28,425 nt of DNA from Desulfobacterales bacterium C00003060 (GTDB lineage: Bacteria > Desulfobacterota > Desulfobacteria > Desulfobacterales > C00003060): contig MAXP01000175.1 in NCBI GenBank assembly GCA_001751085.1, forward strand, positions 6,040 to 34,464. Reading direction: 5' to 3'. The notes beneath the pieces are model-generated. The model ran no database searches. It was given only the letters and a program-made list of their open reading frames with translations, and was not told the origin of the DNA. Both the position numbers and the translations under genes were made by a program. Within the stretch, counting starts at the first letter, position 1, and the number at the start of each line of letters is the position of its first letter. Positions 13,829 through 21,173 of the stretch are shown here, piece by piece.

Positions 13829-15443
13829 AACGAAGTGGCTCTGGGAGCCCATTCTGCGGGATGTTAAGATTCAAGCGGTAGCGTGATTTGAGGCCATAAT
13901 TGAAGGGAAGGCCGTATCTCAGGTTTCTTCCATAGAATAGATTCCAATGGGTGTTTAGTTGAAGCATGGGCCAGGCAATCCGGTTTCCTTCCAAGACATG
14001 AACAAAGGCCCCGCCTGCGTCGCTTAAACGCGAAAACACGGATTGTTCATCAAAACCAAGTTTTTTTGCTATCTCGGTGCTGTCGCCACCCGAGGTGATT
14101 GTGTAGGCGTCGTGTTGATGGGCCTCCATGATTGCTTCTAATATGGAGCGTTCCGGCCCTTGAAACCCGGGGTCCTCAGCCTTTCCTACAGGACCCTTTT
14201 TATATATGGTCTTGGCCTTCAAAAGGTGCGACACAAACAATTTGGTGGTCTTCTCTCCAATGCTCCAGAGATTGAACTCATCCTTTTTTGGATGGTTATG
14301 GATTTCCGCGGGGGTCATATTGAGGATATTCGAGTCATACCGCACGAGAAAGTCAACGGGTGGTATGAGCTTTTTCCGTCCCAGGGGACGACTGTAAAGG
14401 TCCTGAAAAAACTTGACAAGGCCCTTACTGACATTTTTTTCTAATAACATGTTTGTTGCCTCTCCAAAGTTGTATCGTTGACCCTGTATTAGTTCATTGC
14501 TAAGGACCGCAACGATCCCCGGGATACCGGCCAACAGGATGCACGGAACCTTTTCGGAGAGCACCGAGTTTTTTATCAGACCCAAATAATCGCCCACTTT
14601 CAGACCACCAAAAATCGGGACAAAGGGGTATTCGATGATGTGGATGACCTGCTTGTTTTCCATCATTTCTATTTCGGTCTGCCTTCCTACCAGATTAAGG
14701 ACATTGGTAAATCCTATCATGGAGGCATGCTTACGGTGGGAGGTGTTAAAGGCATCGTTCACATAGAAATCGATCAGGGGTTCTAAGATTGAGACGTAGC
14801 GAGAGCCATTGTTGATCTCGTGTGGCCTGAGCCCTGCTTTGTCCCTTATATAGACCTCGTCCACCAGGAAGCGGATATTGTTAAGGATCAGTATATCCCC
14901 GTCCTTTAGCGAACGAACCTTCCTCGTGATCACTTTCTCTTGCGTCAAGTTACCGAGATACTTGACCTCCTTTTTCGGCTGCCATGGACGGTTGATGAAC
15001 TTCCTGATGACCCTTGCATGTTGGTCAAGCTCAATGAAATCGTGTTTGCCTGCCCGCCCCTGGTGACCGATCACAACTACCCGCGCACCATAACCGGAGA
15101 GCTCTTCTAAAGTGGGAATCGCAAGTCGAATCCTTTCACTCCCTGTGATGCGGCCATTGTCGTCCACAGGAACATCAATCCCGGAACGTACAAGTACGGT
15201 CTTGCCCGCAAAGGCCTCGCGACCAAAAACCTGCTTGTACTTGGTGTGATACTGAGTAGAACTGACTTCTTTTAAGGAGGCATCTCGGGACGGGTGGGCA
15301 TTTCGTATGCAGCGGTAGATGATATCGTCAATAGTGAGAAAATTAAGATAAGCGTTGGCGTTGTCAGAAGGGGGCAAATCCTTGTCCGATCTCAGATCTC
15401 TCTCGGGTTTTTCGTAATACCCTATGATTTCCTCAATGTTCAC
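13812..15443 (-). CDS. Divergent archaeal-type phosphoglycerate kinase homologue with N- and C-terminal extensions
   Basis: At 543 residues it is about 130 longer than PGK. The PGK core runs from about 80 to 487: GHQGRAG (126-132), LNNIRF (187-192), NDAFNTSHR (229-237), GGLKVGD (279-285), KGPVG (416-420), GGDST (452-456) and DAGGA (475-479). The HQGR wording is that of archaeal PGKs. The RVDxN substrate motif reads RSGID (86-90), so the usual Asp and Asn of 3-phosphoglycerate binding are replaced. H127 and R130 remain. The first 75 and last 55 residues match nothing I know. It may phosphorylate another acid or act non-enzymatically. GTG start after AAGGAGA. The downstream VTT gene overlaps it. 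Confidence 0.8.
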   Translation of the reverse strand: MNIEEIIGYYEKPERDLRSDKDLPPSDNANAYLNFLTIDDIIYRCIRNAHPSRDASLKEVSSTQYHTKYKQVFGREAFAGKTVLVRSGIDVPVDDNGRITGSERIRLAIPTLEELSGYGARVVVIGHQGRAGKHDFIELDQHARVIRKFINRPWQPKKEVKYLGNLTQEKVITRKVRSLKDGDILILNNIRFLVDEVYIRDKAGLRPHEINNGSRYVSILEPLIDFYVNDAFNTSHRKHASMIGFTNVLNLVGRQTEIEMMENKQVIHIIEYPFVPIFGGLKVGDYLGLIKNSVLSEKVPCILLAGIPGIVAVLSNELIQGQRYNFGEATNMLLEKNVSKGLVKFFQDLYSRPLGRKKLIPPVDFLVRYDSNILNMTPAEIHNHPKKDEFNLWSIGEKTTKLFVSHLLKAKTIYKKGPVGKAEDPGFQGPERSILEAIMEAHQHDAYTITSGGDSTEIAKKLGFDEQSVFSRLSDAGGAFVHVLEGNRIAWPMLQLNTHWNLFYGRNLRYGLPFNYGLKSRYRLNLNIPQNGLPEPLRYDPSR

Positions 15444-15467
15444 GAAAGACTCTCCTTGCGAAAATAA

Positions 15468-15496
15468 GCTATACCCTGAATGGTGATGGCTGTAAA
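15468..15496 (-). promoter_or_regulatory. Promoter of the PGK-like/VTT gene pair
   Basis: Minus-strand TTTACA (15491-15496), a 17-bp spacer and TATAGC (15468-15473) lie 25 bp before the GTG start. Confidence 0.55.
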
Positions 15497-15573
15497 TTCC
15501 TCTCCTGGGGAACGACTGACCTAATCCCCGGGAACGCCGATTATGGCACTTATGCGAGCCCTATCCACTATGC

Positions 15574-15761
15574 TATAGCTTTTCAGAAAAATACTTGCAA
15601 ATCTGCGGGATGAATGGTCCTGATAACCATGTGAAATTAGGCAAAAATGATGTGGAGGTTAACTCCGCAATCCCTGGCCCAGACCTGGCCAATAGGCTCT
15701 GTGGTTGCATATATGAAGCGAGCGCCAGGGTAGGCCGCAATCGAAAATCCAAAATACTATA
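15574..15761 (+). repeat. Dispersed element, TATAG family, copy 3 (most complete)
   Basis: The 188-bp copy has both ends: TATAGCTTTTC on the left and AAAATACTATA on the right, which are imperfect inverse repeats. It also has the full central block shared with copy 1. The outermost TA dinucleotides would suit a TA target duplication, as made by Tc1/mariner/IS630-type transposases. The remaining sequence 15762-15954 holds no gene; a weak TTGACA-17-TAACCT promoter (15831-15859) could serve the DUF362 gene. Confidence 0.75.
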
Positions 15762-15954
15762 ATATGGTGGCGTCACAAAATCAACCGTTCATTGCCCCAA
15801 ATGAGAATTGTTGCTAAGCGGGCTTTACGTTTGACATCATTGGGCAGTTCCAATAACCTAGTCAAGGCATGAAAAAAACAATACTGCATCACTCCAATAC
15901 CCCGTGGCCGGTTAGTGATCAGATACGATGAGGACATTCCATGTGAGGGATATC

Positions 15955-17061
15955 ATGAAAAGCACAGTCTATTTTATCGACTTAAGGGCAACATATAGTG
16001 AAAATCTTCTGGGAAAAATCGGAAGGCTTCTTCATACAGCAGGACTTTCTGAAACGATCAAAGAGAGAGAGCTTGTTGCCGTTAAGCTCCATTTTGGAGA
16101 GTTGGGAAATACAGCCTTCATACGTCCGGTATTTATCCGAAGGATAGTGGAAACCATCAAAGGCATTGGTGGCATTCCATTCCTGACAGATTCCAACACC
16201 CTGTATGCCGGCGCAAGAAGCGATGCTGTCCATCATCATACAACAGCTATTCAGAACGGTTTTGCCTATCCTGTGGTGGATGCTCCGGTTATTATTGCAG
16301 ACGGATTAAGGGGTCGGAGTGAGACTTGTGTAACCATTAACCAGAAGCGTTTCAAGAGGGTGTACATTGGGTCTGAGATTGTTCAGGCAGATTCCTTGTT
16401 GTCAGTAGCCCATTTCAAAGGACATGAGCTCTCCGGTTTTGGAGGTACAATAAAAAACCTGGGCATGGGATGCGCATCACGGAGGGGAAAGCTTGCCCAG
16501 CACTCAACCGTGGCTCCAAAAGTCAAGAGGAAAAAATGTGTTGGCTGCGGGGACTGTGTAGTTCACTGCCCACGAGAAGCCCTTTCCCTAATCGAAAAAA
16601 AGGCGGTCATAAACCCAAAGAAGTGCATAGGATGTGGGGAATGTATAATTATTTGCCCTAACAGCGCAATACAGATCCAGTGGAATCAGCAAATACCTGT
16701 TTTCCTGGAAAATATGGTGGAATACACAATGGGTGTCTTAAAGGGTAAAAAGGATAGGGTATTGTTTTTGAATTTTATTACAAATGTGTCTCCGGCGTGT
16801 GACTGCTTAGCCCATAACGATGCGCCGATTGTGAGGGACATCGGAATAGTTGCTTCAAAAGACCCAGTTGCCATTGACCAGGCGTCTGCCGACCTTGTGA
16901 ATCAGGAGCAGGCTCTTCCAGGATCATGCCTTGAAACAAACATCAACCCGGGTGAGGACAAGTTCAGGGGCATATATCCAAAAGTTGACTGGACCATCCA
17001 GCTCCACTATGCAGAAAAGATAGGGCTTGGGATCCGCGCATACGAGGTTGTAAAGATTTGA
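15955..17061 (+). CDS. DUF362 protein with a 2[4Fe-4S] ferredoxin domain
   Basis: The start at 15955 is preceded by GTGAGGGAT and gives MKSTVYFIDLR; an in-frame ATG at 15928 is less likely. The 368-residue protein has a DUF362 domain split by a ferredoxin insert. The insert has two CxxCxxCxxxCP motifs (C195, 198, 201, 205 and C224, 227, 230, 234) for two [4Fe-4S] clusters. The segment HFKGHELSGFGGTIKNLGMG before the insert is typical of the family. DUF362/ferredoxin proteins are frequent in anaerobes and presumed to be redox enzymes, with no proven reaction. No signal peptide, so cytoplasmic. It converges on the cytochrome genes across a strong terminator. Confidence 0.88.
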   Translation: MKSTVYFIDLRATYSENLLGKIGRLLHTAGLSETIKERELVAVKLHFGELGNTAFIRPVFIRRIVETIKGIGGIPFLTDSNTLYAGARSDAVHHHTTAIQNGFAYPVVDAPVIIADGLRGRSETCVTINQKRFKRVYIGSEIVQADSLLSVAHFKGHELSGFGGTIKNLGMGCASRRGKLAQHSTVAPKVKRKKCVGCGDCVVHCPREALSLIEKKAVINPKKCIGCGECIIICPNSAIQIQWNQQIPVFLENMVEYTMGVLKGKKDRVLFLNFITNVSPACDCLAHNDAPIVRDIGIVASKDPVAIDQASADLVNQEQALPGSCLETNINPGEDKFRGIYPKVDWTIQLHYAEKIGLGIRAYEVVKI

Positions 17062-17091
17062 AGGGGGGCGCCGAAAAGAAGATAGAAACGG

Positions 17092-17126
17092 AAAGAGGGC
17101 AACACGCCCGACGTGCTGCCCTCTTT
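17092..17126. terminator. Bidirectional terminator between the DUF362 gene and the cytochromes
   Basis: A 15-bp stem with one mismatch (17092-17106 with 17112-17126) and a 5-nt loop is bounded by AAA on the left and TTT on the right. It lies 30 bp after the DUF362 stop and 70 bp after the cytochrome stop. Confidence 0.65.
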
Positions 17127-17145
17127 AGCCGATTTAACATTTAAG

Positions 17146-17193
17146 ATTCCCCGCAGCCTGCTGCGGGGAATACACCACTCGCTTTTGGGGTTC
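17146..17193 (-). repeat. 3'-flanking palindromic module after the first cytochrome gene (copy 2)
   Basis: A perfect 11-bp stem, ATTCCCCGCAG/CTGCGGGGAAT with a CCTG loop (17146-17171), is followed by a block also found at 9711-9741. It resembles REP-type palindromes and, as there, ends within a few bases of a minus-strand stop codon. Confidence 0.6.
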
Positions 17194-17195
17194 AA

Positions 17196-18122
17196 CTACA
17201 TATTCAAATCATGCGCAATCCCGTGGCAGGTCCCGCATTTTGACGTGTCCAACATCATGTCCTTGGGATGAGGCTCGCCGTGGCACCTGGTGCACGGGGG
17301 GATCTCTTTATGAGAGGGATGACAGTCGGCACACTTGACCTCTGTATGTAAAGTCACTTTTTTCTGCAACATGTTTTCTACGTCGCCATGGCAGCCGGCG
17401 CATACGGGGTTTTCGGTTTCTTCAGCATATGATATCATCTTAGGCTTATGAACCGGGTGGCATGTCATGCAGTCTGCTGTTGCCATTTGAACTTCGGGGC
17501 TGTGGGACTCATGACAGGCACTGCACTCTGGGATGAACCCATGCTTTTCAGCGTGGCAGTCTGCACAGGTCACGTCGGTTGTATGCTTGCTCGGATTATT
17601 GCATATCTCGCCGCCCTCCTTGGTGTGGCACATGGCGCAATAGTCCTCTACCTCCGCCATGGGGATTGCCATTGGCTTGTGTGGGTCAGCGTGACAGCTC
17701 AGACACGGGGTAATGTTCGGGTTATCACCGTGGAACGCCCCACCGGTTGCACTCACGTGGCACCAGGCACAGTCAGGCATGATCTCTTCATAGTTTTGCT
17801 TTCGAGGGTTGTACACATGGTATTCCCTGTGGCAGCGCACGCAGTCAATCTGGTGCCTCCCTCCCTGCTTTCTGATGGCCTCAAAGATAGAAAGATGACA
17901 CTGACCGCACTCCGCAGTGGTTAACGGCTTTATCTGTGTCTGATATGCCGACTTTTCGGCTGGTAAAGCAGCCTCTTTTGCCTCTGCTGCAGGACAGGAC
18001 TTCTTGTGTTCGAGATCCAGGGTCTCGGTCTTAATGCCCGCTCTCTTGTCACAACCCAAGCCCATCGTCAAAACAATCGTCAAAACAATACCAGCGAGAC
18101 CCGCAATCCATTTTGAACTCAT
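17196..18122 (-). CDS. Dodecaheme c-type cytochrome, probable lipoprotein (first of a tandem pair)
   Basis: Twelve CxxCH heme-binding motifs run from ECGQCH to KCGTCH in 308 residues. The start at 18122 follows GGTGGAGGG. A hydrophobic signal segment (about 5-22) ends in MGLGC, so C24 may be lipidated and the protein anchored outside the cytoplasm. Many extra histidines suggest bis-His coordination. The heme order, the spacing and the last residues (CHGIAHDL) match the next gene, so the two are paralogues from a tandem duplication. It should transfer electrons in the periplasm or at the cell surface. The acceptor is unknown, and no porin or quinol oxidase subunit is adjacent. Confidence 0.92.
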   Translation of the reverse strand: MSSKWIAGLAGIVLTIVLTMGLGCDKRAGIKTETLDLEHKKSCPAAEAKEAALPAEKSAYQTQIKPLTTAECGQCHLSIFEAIRKQGGRHQIDCVRCHREYHVYNPRKQNYEEIMPDCAWCHVSATGGAFHGDNPNITPCLSCHADPHKPMAIPMAEVEDYCAMCHTKEGGEICNNPSKHTTDVTCADCHAEKHGFIPECSACHESHSPEVQMATADCMTCHPVHKPKMISYAEETENPVCAGCHGDVENMLQKKVTLHTEVKCADCHPSHKEIPPCTRCHGEPHPKDMMLDTSKCGTCHGIAHDLNM

Positions 18123-18195
18123 CATACCCTCCACCTTTTTGTTTAGAATTTCTTGCATGCGCTAAGAGAAACTGCAGCGCAAAAACTATTCATCC

Positions 18196-19062
18196 CTAAG
18201 CCTTTAAATCATGTGCTATGCCATGGCATTGAGCGCACTTGGAATATTTCTCCAGCATCCCTTTTCCATGGGGGTTGCTGTGGCATGCAGTGCATGGCGG
18301 TATCATCTTGTGTGTATCACGGTGACAAAAGGCACAGGCAAGATCATGGTGCTTGGTCGTATTCTTTTCCAGCAAGTCAGACGCTTCCTCATGACACGCC
18401 CCACAATAGTGCGAAGGTGTCTCCTGGCGATAGGTAATAACCATGGGCATATGGACAGGATGACAGGACAGGCACGTCTGAGAATCCATGTCCTCTGTAT
18501 GCTGTTCATGGCAAATCATGCAGTCCGGAATCTGCCGGTGGGTTACGTGGCATTCGTTGCATGCCACATTCGTGTGGGCACTCGGGTGGTCTTTGACCTC
18601 ATCACCCTGTTGCTGGTGACATGTGAGGCAGGGTCCGGTGATGTCGCCTTCGAACGTCAAATCCAGGGGGGCATGGGTGTCGGAGTGACAGCTCGAGCAG
18701 TCCTTAAGTTCATAATGAGGGGCTCCGCTGTGGCAAAGGCCGCAAGCGGGTATTGCATTCGTTCCCTGGGGAGGATGCTCTCGGTGACAGTCCAAACAGC
18801 CCACCTCTGTCTTATGTTTGTCGCCGTGGGCTTCTATCGTTTGAGGCTGCTGCTGGTGGCACAAAATACAATGAGCATTGGTCAGAGTCGCGACTTCCAG
18901 GCGGGCTGCAGGAGGAGAGGACCTCACAACGGCTCTTTTTTCACAACCAAAAGTGCAAAGCAAAGCGATCATTCCGGCGACAACAATAACACAAGCCATC
19001 GGTCTGATTGCACTCGGCGTATTGGACAATGCTGGTCGTCTTTGTCTTTTCACTCCACGCAT
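18196..19062 (-). CDS. Dodecaheme c-type cytochrome, probable lipoprotein (second of a tandem pair)
   Basis: Twelve CxxCH motifs (HCILCH to KCAQCH) lie in 288 residues, in the same order as in the neighbour. The start at 19062 is supported by GGAGG and GAAGG upstream; frames reaching 19104 lack this. A basic stretch (KRQRR) precedes a membrane segment (22-37) ending in CTFGC, a possible lipidation site at C40. It is transcribed ahead of its paralogue with a 73-bp gap, so both are likely in one transcript. The sequences have diverged strongly outside the heme motifs, so the duplication is not recent. Confidence 0.92.
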   Translation of the reverse strand: MRGVKRQRRPALSNTPSAIRPMACVIVVAGMIALLCTFGCEKRAVVRSSPPAARLEVATLTNAHCILCHQQQPQTIEAHGDKHKTEVGCLDCHREHPPQGTNAIPACGLCHSGAPHYELKDCSSCHSDTHAPLDLTFEGDITGPCLTCHQQQGDEVKDHPSAHTNVACNECHVTHRQIPDCMICHEQHTEDMDSQTCLSCHPVHMPMVITYRQETPSHYCGACHEEASDLLEKNTTKHHDLACAFCHRDTHKMIPPCTACHSNPHGKGMLEKYSKCAQCHGIAHDLKA

Positions 19063-19153
19063 ACCTTCTTTCCTCCACTTTGCTAGGTTTACCCTCAAGA
19101 GCACAACCTAAATCAAGGGCCGTAGATTAAGGTATAGTAAAAGAAATACTTAT

Positions 19154-19182
19154 TGTTAGAACACACTCACTCATGTGTCAAA
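19154..19182 (-). promoter_or_regulatory. Candidate promoter of the cytochrome pair
   Basis: Minus-strand TTGACA (19177-19182), a 17-bp spacer and TAACAA (19154-19159) lie about 90 bp upstream. The -10 box is poor. The rest of 19063-19358 shows no gene, and no clear terminator for the amidase gene. Confidence 0.4.
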
Positions 19183-19358
19183 ACCGCATTTTTCTATCAC
19201 TATAACAGGATGATGTCAAGTGGTTTTTCGTAAAACGTGGGGGCTGGATGTTTTGTCTAAGACCGAAAGGATGCGCCCCATGCGCCAATGTTTCCGATTG
19301 CAGCCCTGATATACCTCGGAAGGTCATACATGGTGATTTTTTAGGTGAGTCATGAGCA

Positions 19359-21119
19359 TCAAGAGCAAGGCGCGAAGGCGCGGAACATCTGGCTATTGCA
19401 AGCCTGAGCAACGCCGCTATTGATGTTCATGGCCGGCGAAAAAGTGTCATTTGTGGCCTTTCGAGGTATAAATGCAGTTGGATTGATTTCCTCTATATAC
19501 GACTTGATACCCACTACAATTGCATCGGCTATGTCCTCCTGGTAACTAGCGCTGTTCAACCTGCGGCACTCCTTCGGATTTGTAATAAAAGCGACTTCTA
19601 CCAATATACTCGGCATCTCAGCGCCAAGCAACACATAGAAGGGGGCCTGTTTGACACCTTTGTTATTGATCCCGCCATATTTCGGTCTCAATTTCCTGAC
19701 CATGGCTTCCTGAACGCAACCCGCAAGGCGACTTGATTCATCTATCTTTGCATTGTTCATCAGGTCACTCAAGATGGACTCAAGGTCACTGATATTTTTC
19801 GCTGAGGTGGCATTCTCCCGCGCAGCTACCAGGATGGCGTCTTCATCTGTGGCTAGATTCAAGAAATAGGTCTCAATCCCATGACAGGCCCTCCTTTTGT
19901 GGGCATTGGCGTGAATGGACACAAATAGGTCCGCATTCTTTGTGTTTGCCATGGCGGTGCGTTCTTCAAGCGAAAGAAAGACATCTCTGTTTCGGGTAAG
20001 TATGGCCTCGCATCCCAGCCGTTCACGAATCTTCCTGGCCAGTCTTCGGGAGATCTCCAGTGTCACGTTTTTCTCTTGCATACCCCGCAAATACCCAAGG
20101 GCACCAGGATCTCTTCCCCCGTGTCCAGGGTCAATGACAATCCGCTTTACCCCAAGCGCCAGTTGTTTGGCCAGGGCGCCCTTAGGTACTTTGCAGCCCG
20201 ATTTCTCCACTTTGTGTTTGAATGGTTTTATAGACGCAGTCTTCCTCGGCACACCACTGATATCAACCACAATGCGAAACGGGTTACGCAGGGAGAATAT
20301 CTTATAATGGTCGATGGATTTGATATCCAAGACTACCCTGACCTTGTCCAGACTATATTGAGCTGTACGGGCACCGCTAAGCAAATAATCTGCAATGGGC
20401 ACAACCGGTTTTAGCCCGGGCTCGATGCGCGCATGATCAAGATCAACATAAAGACGCATGGGCTTTTCAATGGTGGGGTCTCTTTTTAACAGCCGGTGAG
20501 AATAGGGCACTTCGGACTCAACATCAATTACCACACGCGTATAACTTGGGCTGGACCAAAAACGTATGTCCTTTATCTCAGCGAGCGACCCTGATTGAAG
20601 CTTAGACCTTATTTTTCGGCTGGAGGGTCTTTTGATCAGTGGACGTGCCCTGGATCTTGAGGTCCCTTTGCTGACGGAAACATGGCGAGCCACGCTCTTT
20701 TTCTTCTTAATATCCCTTCTATCGACCCCACTCAGTTCAGCAATCGCCATCTTGGCGTTCAACCTGAACGGGCTCTTTGGAAAACGCTTCAACAAGCGAT
20801 TGTAGTAATCAAGGGCCTGTTGCCTGTCCTGTGGGCTGCAAGATAACTCATACAACCTGGCATACAGACGTGCCGTCATGCAAAGCGAGTCATCTGCCCT
20901 TGGTCCATTCGGTCGGCCCGAATAAACGGACCGAAATCGTTTTATGCAGGCAATCCAATAATATCGGGATTTCTGTTTTTGAGGATCTTTCAGGAGTCTT
21001 TCAAAACTCAACTGGGCGTGCTGATAGTCGTTTGCGGTTTGGTCTCCGTCAGCTATAGGCGGGTATAAAGCAAACGCAAAGGGCAAAACGAGAAAGAATA
21101 TTATAGGCTTACACGTCAT
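19359..21119 (-). CDS. N-acetylmuramoyl-L-alanine amidase with AMIN domain (AmiC type)
   Basis: The 586-residue protein has a signal peptide (about 1-25), a TPR-like helical region (30-130), a basic linker (136-172), an AMIN domain (about 180-290) and an Amidase_3 domain (about 324-545). Zinc ligands are visible: H333 (DPGHGG), E349 (QEKNVT) and H403 (SIHANAH). It should cleave the amide bond between MurNAc and the stem peptide in the periplasm during cell separation; the AMIN domain directs such enzymes to peptidoglycan or the septum. The last 35 residues after the catalytic domain look unstructured. It is the last gene of a likely HIT-LapA-MutS-amidase operon, 54 bp after mutS. Confidence 0.93.
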   Translation of the reverse strand: MTCKPIIFFLVLPFAFALYPPIADGDQTANDYQHAQLSFERLLKDPQKQKSRYYWIACIKRFRSVYSGRPNGPRADDSLCMTARLYARLYELSCSPQDRQQALDYYNRLLKRFPKSPFRLNAKMAIAELSGVDRRDIKKKKSVARHVSVSKGTSRSRARPLIKRPSSRKIRSKLQSGSLAEIKDIRFWSSPSYTRVVIDVESEVPYSHRLLKRDPTIEKPMRLYVDLDHARIEPGLKPVVPIADYLLSGARTAQYSLDKVRVVLDIKSIDHYKIFSLRNPFRIVVDISGVPRKTASIKPFKHKVEKSGCKVPKGALAKQLALGVKRIVIDPGHGGRDPGALGYLRGMQEKNVTLEISRRLARKIRERLGCEAILTRNRDVFLSLEERTAMANTKNADLFVSIHANAHKRRACHGIETYFLNLATDEDAILVAARENATSAKNISDLESILSDLMNNAKIDESSRLAGCVQEAMVRKLRPKYGGINNKGVKQAPFYVLLGAEMPSILVEVAFITNPKECRRLNSASYQEDIADAIVVGIKSYIEEINPTAFIPRKATNDTFSPAMNINSGVAQACNSQMFRAFAPCS

Positions 21120-21124
21120 CCACG

Positions 21125-21169
21125 TATCTTCTCAACAACCTGTTTAGAAAATCTCCCCGAACTTTTTGA
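21125..21169. repeat. Short repeat unit in the mutS-amidase junction
   Basis: TATCTTCTCAACAACCTG and ATCTCCCCGAACTTTTTGA lie 8 nt apart and match the two halves found far apart at 10400-10417 and 10628-10646. The unit is bounded by CTTCTCAA and its inverse TTGAGAAG and fills nearly the whole intergenic gap. It could form a hairpin between the two genes. Confidence 0.55.
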
Positions 21170-21173
21170 GAAG

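Noticed and set aside
18211..19086. Long open frame antisense to the second cytochrome gene (291 codons)
   Set aside because: Repetitive heme-motif codons keep the opposite strand open. The minus strand has twelve CxxCH motifs and a ribosome binding site.
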